From: Betaproteobacteria bacterium
Lineage (GTDB): Bacteria; Pseudomonadota; Gammaproteobacteria; Burkholderiales; Rhodocyclaceae
Reading direction: 5' to 3'
Length of the DNA: 31,567 nt
NCBI GenBank assembly: GCA_028065725.1
Contig: JAPTVL010000039.1
Span: 1 to 31,567 of the forward strand
The notes under the pieces were generated by a model. That model had not been told where the DNA came from, made no database searches, and saw only the letters and a list, made by a program, of their open reading frames with translations. The position numbers and the translations under genes are program-made. The stretch's first letter is position 1. Each line of letters starts with the position of its first letter. Positions 7,872 through 15,127 of the stretch are shown in pieces.

Positions 7872-8296
7872 GGAAGCGCCTTCAGATTGTTACGCGCGTC
7901 GAAGAGGGCATCAGCATCGGGCTCGATCAGCTCGGCCTCGATCTCGTCAAGGTCCGTACTATCGGTGCGATGCACGGTCAGGCAAGTGGCGTCGGTGAGC
8001 GCCAGAACTGCCCGTTTCGTGCCCGGTTGAGAGACGATGACCGCCGGGCCCGTCACATCGCGTGCAGGCCCTTCGCCGCCCGTGATGCGCACGGTGCCGC
8101 AGCACACGATGTACAGGTGCTCCTTGCGGTGCACCTTGCCGACGATGAGCGTGCCAGCCGGGCGCGGCAGGAAGCGGCAGTACATGCCGTCTGCGAAGAA
8201 ATGCTGGGTCGGCAGTTCGGCCTGCGGCATCTTGGCCATGAGCGCCTGCAGCGCGCAAATGGCCTCTCGTCCGACTGGGTGCGCGAGCTCGCTCAT
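7868..8296 (-). CDS. Cupin-like virion-region protein
   Basis: The protein is 142 residues. The central part reads as a double-stranded beta-helix (cupin/RmlC-like) fold: KEHLYIVCCGTVRITGG, a glycine turn, then PGTKRAVLALTDATCLTVH. This pattern recurs in a family of phage proteins found among tail genes. Metal-binding histidines are incomplete, so a structural or carbohydrate-binding role is likelier than catalysis. It sits between the gp10-like gene group and the ejection genes and overlaps both neighbours by four bases. Its role in the virion is unknown. Confidence 0.6.
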   Translation of the reverse strand: MSELAHPVGREAICALQALMAKMPQAELPTQHFFADGMYCRFLPRPAGTLIVGKVHRKEHLYIVCCGTVRITGGEGPARDVTGPAVIVSQPGTKRAVLALTDATCLTVHRTDSTDLDEIEAELIEPDADALFDARNNLKALP

Positions 8297-8631
8297 TGCA
8301 CGATCAGGCCCGAGGCCGTGAAGGTCACCGAAGTGGCAGCACTGCTGTAAGCGCGCAGCGCCGACCCCGATGGAAGCACCGCGCCGGCAAGCTCTGGCGA
8401 GACATAGGATTCGCCAGGTGCAAGAGTGCGCGCAGAAATCATGGTGGTCGAGGGTCCGAGTGCTCCGCCGGGGGTGATGCCGGCAGTGATGGTCACCGCA
8501 CTCGCCGAGGTGTTCGTGAACACCGCGCGGCCAATCTTGGCCGTCGTCTGCGCGGGAGCAGTGTAAAACGTGGCATCGGCATTTCCGAGCTGTTGCGGGG
8601 CAACGAGCTGCACCTGAGTGATAGTGGTCAT
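8293..8631 (-). CDS. Small beta-rich virion-region protein
   Basis: The protein is 112 residues, rich in Thr, Ala, Ser and Val, with alternating beta-strand patterning (AKIGRAVFTNTSASAVTITA). It contains a typical beta-sandwich edge, LAPGESYVSPELAG. Proteins of this kind are common in phage tail regions and are probably adaptor or decoration pieces. It has no transmembrane segment or enzyme motif. It overlaps the cupin-like gene downstream (ATGA). In P22 terms it lies where gp26 and gp14 would be, but no coiled coil of a tail needle is visible. Confidence 0.6.
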   Translation of the reverse strand: MTTITQVQLVAPQQLGNADATFYTAPAQTTAKIGRAVFTNTSASAVTITAGITPGGALGPSTTMISARTLAPGESYVSPELAGAVLPSGSALRAYSSAATSVTFTASGLIVQ

Positions 8632-8643
8632 GGTGGAAGGGTC

Positions 8644-9213
8644 CTAGTCCGGGAAAAAGACAACAGTGGGCGCGGCGCTATAGGTGACTTGCAGCTGATC
8701 AAGCCGACGTAAGGGGATGGGGCCGCTCGTTGCCCCTGCGGAAAAGCTTGAGCCCTGGCGAATCACTGAGATCGACGAAACCGTGCCGCCCGCGACGAAC
8801 GCGCACCCGGAAAAGAGCGCCGTGTAGGTGAAGGGCGAAGCGCCAACCGTCACGCTTTGCGCCGGCTGTGCCTGGGGCAATGGATCGGGAGGAGTCGCTT
8901 GCACCGCGGCGATGATGGCATTCGCCGCCTCACGCGCACTGGGCGATATGTCCTCGGTCGGCTGCAGCGCGAGCAGGTTGGCGATCGCGCGGTCGATGGG
9001 CGGCGTATCGGCGCCTTGCGCATCGAGGTCGACCATGTCGATCAGATCGGCCTGCGACGTTGGGAACGTGCCAGAAGATTGACCCGACAGAACCTGAATG
9101 GCCAAGTTGTAAAGGAACAGATACCAGTTGTGATCGACGAACAGCTTGCCCTTGGCGTCCACTTGGCCGAAGGGAACCGACTCTGGAAGGATCTGACCCG
9201 GAAGAAGGCTCAT
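8644..9213 (-). CDS. Virion-region protein of unknown role (gp26/gp14 position)
   Basis: The protein is 189 residues. Its N-terminus contains FVDHNWYLFLYNLA, a motif I have seen in proteins of P22-like podoviruses next to gp10 genes. The middle is a proline-rich linker (PPDPLPQAQP), and the C-terminal half is beta-rich and ends in SAAPTVVFFPD. It follows the gp10-like gene with a four-base overlap, the position of the P22 tail needle gene. It lacks the long trimeric coiled coil of gp26, so it cannot be called a needle. Confidence 0.55.
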   Translation of the reverse strand: MSLLPGQILPESVPFGQVDAKGKLFVDHNWYLFLYNLAIQVLSGQSSGTFPTSQADLIDMVDLDAQGADTPPIDRAIANLLALQPTEDISPSAREAANAIIAAVQATPPDPLPQAQPAQSVTVGASPFTYTALFSGCAFVAGGTVSSISVIRQGSSFSAGATSGPIPLRRLDQLQVTYSAAPTVVFFPD

Positions 9214-10787
9214 GCTGCGCTGAAGCCCTTGAACGTGCAGCCGATCAGGTCCCGTGGCACGGGGTCGATCACCTCCACGTCAAACACCATGTCGCGTGAC
9301 ATGCCCAGGCGCCGCCACATCGTGCGTGTCTCGCGCTCGCCGATCTTGCCCAAGGGTGCAGGCCACGCCTGGCCGAACGAGATGCCGCCGTCGCGCGAGA
9401 TGCGCAAGTAGGCCTGTGGGTCGCTTCCCAACCCACTGGCGTTGCCCACGCCCACCCGAAAGTCCAGCTGCAGGCTTTGTGCGAACACCCTGCCGCGCTG
9501 CCCCTTGTCCCACAGATGGGGAGACCTTCGCTTGGCCAGCAGGGGCCAGCCGGCATCGGTGTAGGACGTGCGCGTGAGCCAGTGCAGCGAGCCGGTCTGG
9601 TAGTCCCCAACGATGCGCATGCCCTGGAAGTTCATGAAACAGTTCGAGCGATGCCGGTGCCAGGCCTGCGCGTAGGGGTCGTAGGACAGGCGCTTGTGCA
9701 GCACGCCGCTCTGCTGGTCGTAAACCCAGGTCTGATCGGCCGTCGGGAAGATGAGCACGTAGAACTCGTGCGTGTCCTCCTGGTAGGTGTAGCCGATGGC
9801 GTCTGACGTGATGGGGTAGGTAGCAACCTCGTCACCGAAGGCCACCGTCGACACCACTTCGTCGATGAAGCCCCGCGTGCGGATGATGACGTTCTCGCCG
9901 CGCTCGCTGCGGCCGAACCAAATCATCCCTTCTTGTCCTTCCGTGTAGAAACGAGACACCGAGTGCTTGGCCTTGCATCCGCTCTGGATGAGCGTGCCCA
10001 CCAGGCGCTGGAAGGGGAAGTACTGACCACCGGCGTCGTACCAGATCTCGGTGGTCTTGTCGCCAAGCAACCAGAGTTCCTCCTTGTTCTCGAAGACCGC
10101 CACCAGGTTGTCGGCCGCGGCATCCTTGAGGGCAAAGTACGAACCAGAAAACCCCGTTCCGTACTGGGGATAGTTCGTGTAGAAGGTCTGCGTCCCTGGT
10201 TGGTTGAAGATCCACCAGCCATCGATGTAGGCCACGGTGTCAGCCCCCAGGAACGCAGGGTCGGTGATCTGCGTGAATGCTCGCGTGCTCAGGTTGTAGA
10301 GGTAGCCGAAAGGACCATCGACCAACACGGCATAGCCGCCCACGTTGTTGTCGCGGATGCACACCGGCCCGCTGCTGGTTTTGAGCGTGCCCACAGGTGA
10401 AAGCGCCAGCGTGGCAAAGCTGCTTGCGGTTGCTGGCGTTGCAACGGTCACGAGGTAACAGGTGTTGCCGATCACCGCGAGCGCCGTGATGCCATTGGGC
10501 AACTCCCAAAGTCCGCGCACGGACAGGATCGGGCCGCTGTAGGGTTTAGGCCACTGCGTCATGGTCGAATTGAATCCCGGCGCTCCACCGCCGGGGGCTG
10601 CGCATAGCTCCTGCAGGCCAGGGCAACCGAGCAGGCCGACCACTTCCTTGGGGTTCTGCTGATCGACCTCGGGGTAGAAGTTGATGCATAGCTGAACGTC
10701 CTGCAGCGGGTTCGGCGCCGGGTCGTGGCCACCTACGAACCCGAAGTCGCCGAACATGCTCAGCGGTCCCGCGTTGGCCCCGCTCAT
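9210..10787 (-). CDS. Packaged-DNA stabilization protein gp10-like (tail hub)
   Basis: The protein is 525 residues; P22 gp10 is about 470. In P22 this protein closes the portal channel after packaging and is where tailspikes and needle attach. The sequence opens with INFYPEVDQQNPKEVVGLLGCPGL, typical of the N-terminus of this family (Phage_stabilise). It then shows beta-propeller-like repeats with aromatic turns (YLYNLSTRAFTQI, WVYDQQSGVLHKR). The C-terminal part reads MRIVGDYQTGSLHWL. The gene follows gp4-like with a four-base overlap, exactly as in P22. Confidence 0.82.
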   Translation of the reverse strand: MSGANAGPLSMFGDFGFVGGHDPAPNPLQDVQLCINFYPEVDQQNPKEVVGLLGCPGLQELCAAPGGGAPGFNSTMTQWPKPYSGPILSVRGLWELPNGITALAVIGNTCYLVTVATPATASSFATLALSPVGTLKTSSGPVCIRDNNVGGYAVLVDGPFGYLYNLSTRAFTQITDPAFLGADTVAYIDGWWIFNQPGTQTFYTNYPQYGTGFSGSYFALKDAAADNLVAVFENKEELWLLGDKTTEIWYDAGGQYFPFQRLVGTLIQSGCKAKHSVSRFYTEGQEGMIWFGRSERGENVIIRTRGFIDEVVSTVAFGDEVATYPITSDAIGYTYQEDTHEFYVLIFPTADQTWVYDQQSGVLHKRLSYDPYAQAWHRHRSNCFMNFQGMRIVGDYQTGSLHWLTRTSYTDAGWPLLAKRRSPHLWDKGQRGRVFAQSLQLDFRVGVGNASGLGSDPQAYLRISRDGGISFGQAWPAPLGKIGERETRTMWRRLGMSRDMVFDVEVIDPVPRDLIGCTFKGFSAA

Positions 10788-11782
10788 CGGTAGCCCCCGT
10801 GGATGATCCAGCCTCCATCCGGCCGGTTGCCGCGGCTGAGCTGGCGGTCATAGCGAGAAACCGCCGCGGGCTGGGCGTTCAACGCCTTCACGAAGGCGCG
10901 TGCTTCGCGCGCATTGATGACCAAGGCATCAGCGAGCGGGAAGCCGAACTCGGTGCAGATTTCCTTCGCGAGCAGCCACTTGAGCATGCGCGCATAGCCC
11001 TGGGGCATCACCAGCACCTGGTTGAGCGTCAGGTTCTGCAGGATGGTATCGGTGAACAGGTGGCACTCGGCCGAGTTTCCCGGGCTCTGGTAGACGTTCA
11101 GCAGCCCATACGGGAAGGTGTTGTTGTACCAAGCCACCACGGGCCACGGGCCGGGCTGCGCCTTGTAGAGGAACTGGGTGTACTGGCTTTCGGTCTCGTA
11201 GACGTCGAGGGTGAAGTCCAAGGCGTTGAACCGGGTGAACCCGTGCGTGATGCGCAGCGGGCGCGGGATCGGAAAGTCGCCAGGCACCGTGAAGGTGATG
11301 CTGTCCAGGCCGGTGGAATTGCCCAAGGCGTTGGCAGACATCGTGACAGTTTTCGCGCCCGCGTTGAAAGCCGTGACCGTGGTGTTTGCCGGGATGAGGC
11401 CCTGCACGTCAGTGAGGATCGATCCCGAACCCACGGCATAGGCTGGCCCCGCTCCGGCCACCAATTGCGGCGGCAGGTTAGTGACACCGGTGATGACGTT
11501 CGACCCCGCGGTGAGCGTGCCCGTGAAGGGCTGAAGCCCCAGCAGCGCGCACGCCGGGTTGCCGATGCGGTACAGCATCTGGCCCGCGGTCCAGGACAGG
11601 ATGTTTTCCTGCGACCCGAACACGAAATCCTTGTCCAGGCTTAGCGAGTCCAGCAAGTCGTTGAGCGTGTCCAGGCAGTCCGCCGCATCGGGCGGCGCAA
11701 TCTGCTCGCCCGACTGGTAGCTGTTGATCCGGCGAAGCGCTGCCTGGATGATGTTCAGTGCGGTGGTGGTTCCAATGGTCAC
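10784..11782 (-). CDS. Tail accessory factor gp4-like with inserted domain
   Basis: The protein is 332 residues against 166 for P22 gp4. The N-terminal 85 residues (ALNIIQAALRRINSYQSGE, then LDTLNDLLDSLSLDK) match the helical start of gp4-type portal adaptors, which form a ring below the portal. The C-terminal part (CHLFTDTILQNLTLNQVLVMPQG...) completes the fold. About 90 residues in between form a beta-rich Gly/Thr/Val domain (GLIPANTTVTAFNAGAKTV) that looks like a decoration-type insertion. The start overlaps the PASTA gene stop. Confidence 0.78.
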   Translation of the reverse strand: MTIGTTTALNIIQAALRRINSYQSGEQIAPPDAADCLDTLNDLLDSLSLDKDFVFGSQENILSWTAGQMLYRIGNPACALLGLQPFTGTLTAGSNVITGVTNLPPQLVAGAGPAYAVGSGSILTDVQGLIPANTTVTAFNAGAKTVTMSANALGNSTGLDSITFTVPGDFPIPRPLRITHGFTRFNALDFTLDVYETESQYTQFLYKAQPGPWPVVAWYNNTFPYGLLNVYQSPGNSAECHLFTDTILQNLTLNQVLVMPQGYARMLKWLLAKEICTEFGFPLADALVINAREARAFVKALNAQPAAVSRYDRQLSRGNRPDGGWIIHGGYR

Positions 11783-12111
11783 GAAAAGGCTCCTGCGGTG
11801 AATTGGCCTGACACAGCCACGCGCGGGGCGCCCACCGTCAAGACGATGGGCGGCGTGTAGCTTTCATTGGGGCCCCATGTCGAGGAAACTGTGACGGTCT
11901 GCCCAGCCGCTGGTTGCTGTTCGGAGACAACGCCCTCAGCGATTCCAGCTTGCCAGTCGATGCCAACTGGCCACGGCGAGAAGTAGCCCACCATGGCCGG
12001 AGGATTGGCCGAGCTCGGCACCGACCCATCGTTGGGGATGATGTCGGCCTCGATGAGCGTGGCGATGGCCACGCGATAATTGAGCCCGACCAAGTTCGGC
12101 ATCGTGGCCAC
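11779..12111 (-). CDS. PASTA-domain protein of the head-tail region
   Basis: The protein is 110 residues from a GTG at 12111, chosen because GGAG lies five bases before it; an in-frame ATG is three codons later. The sequence MPNLVGLNYRVAIATLIEA opens a PASTA domain, GVVSEQQPAAGQTV gives its second conserved block, and IVLTVG the last strand. PASTA domains are known from penicillin-binding proteins and Ser/Thr kinases. A stand-alone one between coat and tail-adaptor genes suggests a small beta-sheet decoration or a wall-contacting piece. It follows an intrinsic terminator and is coupled to the gp4-like gene by a four-base overlap. Confidence 0.7.
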   Translation of the reverse strand: MATMPNLVGLNYRVAIATLIEADIIPNDGSVPSSANPPAMVGYFSPWPVGIDWQAGIAEGVVSEQQPAAGQTVTVSSTWGPNESYTPPIVLTVGAPRVAVSGQFTAGAFS

Positions 12112-12124
12112 ACGCGCTCCAGTG

Positions 12125-12156
12125 AAAAGGGCCGACAGTCTTGCGGCTGCCGGCCC
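12125..12156 (-). terminator. Intrinsic terminator between coat and tail genes
   Basis: On the minus strand GGGCCGGCAG pairs with CTGTCGGCCC (one G-U pair) across an eight-base loop, and four T residues follow. It lies in the 68-bp gap after the coat and decoration-candidate genes and before the PASTA gene. A leaky terminator here would raise coat output relative to tail-adaptor proteins. Confidence 0.7.
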
Positions 12157-12179
12157 GTGCCGCGATCAGGTTTCCCCGA

Positions 12180-12587
12180 TCAGAAGTCCATCTGGTAGCC
12201 GCTGGCCGGCGCGACCCAATTGGGCTGCGGACGGTTGACCTTAAGCCTGTAGGATCCCGATGTCGGGGTGATGCTGGCGCTCGTCGGATTGACGAAGGTC
12301 ACGCCGATTTCATCGGTCGCCACGACGCGGGTTTGGCAGATGCCCACGCCATTGAGCGCGACCAGGGCGCTGAGCGACGCCCAATCGCCCGGCTGCACGC
12401 CCACACCGATGGCGGAGAAGGTCTGCTCGACCGCAGAAGCGGCGGCAACGGCTGCGGGGGCGAGCGTGATATTGAAGACGCCCTCCATCTGCACGTTGCC
12501 GATCGGCGCCTGGGTCGTATCCGGGCGGCTGGAGAGGTTCGGCCCCGGGTTGGAGCCGTCCACGTTGGTGGTGCTGGGGAATCCCAT
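12180..12587 (-). CDS. Small head protein, decoration candidate
   Basis: The protein is 135 residues, directly after the coat gene with a good AAGGAG Shine-Dalgarno. The N-terminus is a flexible, Asn/Pro/Ser-rich tail, as in many capsid decoration proteins. The remainder is beta-rich (GVFNITLAPAAVAAASAVEQ, VTFVNPTSASITPTSGSYRL). No diagnostic family motif is seen. Position beside coat and before a terminator implies high expression in step with coat. Confidence 0.6.
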   Translation of the reverse strand: MGFPSTTNVDGSNPGPNLSSRPDTTQAPIGNVQMEGVFNITLAPAAVAAASAVEQTFSAIGVGVQPGDWASLSALVALNGVGICQTRVVATDEIGVTFVNPTSASITPTSGSYRLKVNRPQPNWVAPASGYQMDF

Positions 12588-12602
12588 GGTGATGGCTCCT
12601 TC

Positions 12603-13979
12603 TTAGCCCGAGACCCGAACGCCCAGCGACCGGTACAGACTGGAGAAGCCGTAGGCCACGTCCATCCGGGTGGGTTCCGCGTCGTTGTTGATGGTGTACT
12701 GGGTCGCCACGCGAATGGACAGCCCCAGGTCTTCGTCGTAGGCCCGACTGGCCTCCACGGCGGTGCGCGGCAGCGGCAGGTCCACGAAGGCCAGCGCATA
12801 CGCGTCACGATGAAAGTACAGGTTCTCGGTGGACGAGGTCCCGGAAGCGGCGCCCCCATTGATCGTCACCGCAGCGCCCGCGATGGTCGTGCCGCTGGTC
12901 AGCGCGCAGTTCTGGAACTGTCCACCGGTGATGACGCACTCGCCGATGGTCAGGTCCAGCAGGCCCCCAGCCGACGAGGTGTATTGACCGGTGGTCGCGT
13001 TGAACGTGCCATTGGTCAGGTTGGCCGAGTTGAACTGAGGGCCACCAGGCGACGCCGTTCCGGTCATCTGCGCATAGCCAGCGGGCGGCAGCACCACGAA
13101 CTGCTTGAGCGTGGTGCCGTAACGGCCGCGGTTCTGCGGGTTGACCGGGTAGACGCCGGCGATCTGGAGCGTGTCGCCGACTTTCGCCTGCGCCGCGCTC
13201 GCGCCCAGCCCCGAGAGGGTGAGCGTACCGGTTTGCGCCCAGCCCGAGGTCAGATAGGCACTCCCGGGCGTGGCGTTGACCACCGGGGTGCCCGTGAGCG
13301 TGCCGGTGGCGTAGTTGGCGATGTTCGGGTCCTCGAACCAGTCGGCGCCGGCGGTCTTGGAGGCGATCATGCCGGCCTCGAAAAACTCGCTGATCTTCGC
13401 CTGCGGGTTGTACAGGCCCGACAGCGCCGGGGTCAGGAAAGCGTTGGCGACCGGATGCAGCACCGCAGTCGGGATGAGTCCCCGCGGCATGCCCTCCGAC
13501 ACCAGCTGCGCGCGGGCATTGGTGAAGGCCTGCAGGGCTTGCTGCGCGGTCTGCCCACTCCCGGGGGGAGTGCCTGGCGTCCCCTGGCGCTGCGCGGTGT
13601 TCTGCATCGCGAAGTAGGCGCCGTCCGAGTCGATCCGGTTGCCCACGGCGATACACGCCGGCTTGATGAAGCGCTCCTCGAAGTCGTCGATGTCCAACAG
13701 CATATTGATGGTGTTGAACTGGATGTCGACGTGGAACTGGTACAGGATGTTCACCGGCACGTAGTTCTCGGTCGAGGGTTCGACGTTGAGCGCCGGCCCG
13801 AAGGTGCCCAGGTAGCGCGGGGGCAGGCGCACGTTGCAGGTGGCGCCGATCTTGCGACCCTTCTGGCCGAATTCCTTGTCATACTGGCGGTTGAACTTGT
13901 CGGTCAACACGCACATGTTCGCCAGCACCGGGAGAGCCCGGTTCGTAATCTGGCTGATTGTCAGCAGTTGATTGCCCAA
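12603..13979 (-). CDS. Major coat protein, P22 gp5-type (TTG start)
   Basis: The protein is 458 residues against 430 for P22 coat. It lies after scaffold and has the P22-coat plan: an N-terminal helical arm, a spine with AMQNTAQRQ, and a late beta block ending YTINNDAEPTRMDVAYGFSSLYR. The segment with VGDTLQIAGVYPVNP corresponds to the P22 region GDKISFAGV. A Gly/Thr/Ser-rich stretch at about residues 310-390 may be an enlarged insertion domain. The start is TTG: GGAG lies six bases before it, an in-frame TAA is seven codons upstream, and no ATG occurs until residue 22. A GNRA-type hairpin lies just upstream. Confidence 0.82.
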   Translation of the reverse strand: MGNQLLTISQITNRALPVLANMCVLTDKFNRQYDKEFGQKGRKIGATCNVRLPPRYLGTFGPALNVEPSTENYVPVNILYQFHVDIQFNTINMLLDIDDFEERFIKPACIAVGNRIDSDGAYFAMQNTAQRQGTPGTPPGSGQTAQQALQAFTNARAQLVSEGMPRGLIPTAVLHPVANAFLTPALSGLYNPQAKISEFFEAGMIASKTAGADWFEDPNIANYATGTLTGTPVVNATPGSAYLTSGWAQTGTLTLSGLGASAAQAKVGDTLQIAGVYPVNPQNRGRYGTTLKQFVVLPPAGYAQMTGTASPGGPQFNSANLTNGTFNATTGQYTSSAGGLLDLTIGECVITGGQFQNCALTSGTTIAGAAVTINGGAASGTSSTENLYFHRDAYALAFVDLPLPRTAVEASRAYDEDLGLSIRVATQYTINNDAEPTRMDVAYGFSSLYRSLGVRVSG

Positions 13980-13992
13980 AGCAGTCTCCGAA

Positions 13993-14006
13993 TGCGCTTA
14001 CGCGCA
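13993..14006 (-). other. GTAA-loop hairpin before the coat Shine-Dalgarno
   Basis: In the 71-bp gap before the coat gene the minus strand reads TGCGC-GTAA-GCGCA, a five-pair stem with a GNRA-class tetraloop. The coat Shine-Dalgarno follows four bases later. Such a hairpin could protect the mRNA 5' side or isolate the coat ribosome site from upstream structure. The structure is visible and the function is inferred. Confidence 0.45.
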
Positions 14007-14050
14007 GGGGATGTCGCGAAAGCGGCTTCGGGCCAACCAGTCGAGTAGCG

Positions 14051-15127
14051 TCAGTGACGCTTGCGCACGTCGAAGTTCACACGGTTCTTGCGAGACCAGT
14101 CCTGGATCGTTTCCCGGATGTTCATGTCCGAGGCGTCCTTGGCAAATCCCGCGCTTCCCGCGCCGTCCAACGGCGTGATGACCGGGGCCGCGTTGCCGCG
14201 TGCCTTGCTCGGGGATGCTGCCCCCGTGGCCGTGTCGCTCGGCGCCGCACTGGACGGCTTGCCGTTGGTTTGGGACTGCCTCGACGTGGTGTCGTTGTCG
14301 GGCCCCGGCTTGGCCTTGGGCTCGAATGGCTGCAATGTACTCTCGATGCGGCCGATTTTGACCAGTTGCTCGTCGGGCGCCAGTTTGGTGAGTGATACCA
14401 GCACATCCGGATTCTTGGCCAAGTGGTAGCCCAGCTCGGCGAACATTTCCGACTTCTGCATGTAGCCGGCCACGACCGGCGGCACTTCCATGTCGGCGCC
14501 TCCCACGACCTCATCGAAGTCGGGGACGATCTCGCGAGCACGGGCGATGCGAGATTGGGCTGTCTGCACGATCTCGGCCTGGCGCCGCTGCTCGGCTTCT
14601 TTGGCTTCGCGCTCGCGTTGCTCAGCCAAGCGCTGGTCGACACCCCACTGGATCATGGCATCCAGGAATTCGCCGTCGGTGGCGAAGTTCTGGCGCTGGG
14701 GCTTGGCCGGTGCGGCGGCCGCTTGAGTTTGCTCGGACGGCTTGGCGCCCTTCAGCCGGGCCAATTCTTGCTCGAGCTCGCGGGCGCGCTGCTCCAACAG
14801 TCGCTTCTCGTTGAACTGCGCGGCGGCGAACTCCTCGGCCTCGCGCATCATGCGGTGGCGCTTGCCGATGGTGCGACGCATCTTCTCGGTGAGCCCTTCG
14901 CGCTCCTCGGCGGTCAGGCCGTTCTCGTCCTCATCGTCGGTCTGCACTTGGGAATCGGGCTTGCCATCTCCACCGGTCGGTTTCCCGTCTTGCGTACCTT
15001 TGTCCGCCGGCTGGCCGCCACCTGCGCCTTGCGCGTCAGGCTGCTCTTTCCCTTCGGGTTCGACCACCACCCCGGCATCGGCCAGGATGGCAGGAAGATT
15101 ATTGCTGTCGAGGGTCACGGTGGTCAT
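14051..15127 (-). CDS. Scaffolding protein (P22 gp8 position)
   Basis: The protein is 358 residues between portal and coat, as in P22. It is highly charged and helical: an acidic, Gly/Pro-rich N-terminal third, a long Glu/Arg/Gln coiled-coil-like region (FNEKRLLEQRARELEQELARL), and a short basic C-terminus (SRKNRVNFDVRKRH). P22 scaffold binds coat through a small basic C-terminal helix-turn-helix, so this end could serve the same role. It directs procapsid assembly and is not expected in the virion. The start overlaps the portal stop by four bases. Confidence 0.75.
   Translation of the reverse strand: MTTVTLDSNNLPAILADAGVVVEPEGKEQPDAQGAGGGQPADKGTQDGKPTGGDGKPDSQVQTDDEDENGLTAEEREGLTEKMRRTIGKRHRMMREAEEFAAAQFNEKRLLEQRARELEQELARLKGAKPSEQTQAAAAPAKPQRQNFATDGEFLDAMIQWGVDQRLAEQREREAKEAEQRRQAEIVQTAQSRIARAREIVPDFDEVVGGADMEVPPVVAGYMQKSEMFAELGYHLAKNPDVLVSLTKLAPDEQLVKIGRIESTLQPFEPKAKPGPDNDTTSRQSQTNGKPSSAAPSDTATGAASPSKARGNAAPVITPLDGAGSAGFAKDASDMNIRETIQDWSRKNRVNFDVRKRH

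Noticed and set aside
12141..14048. 635-residue open frame on the plus strand antisense to the coat gene
   Set aside because: Arg/His/Gly-rich composition typical of an antisense shadow in GC-rich DNA; the minus strand carries clear coat and decoration genes.
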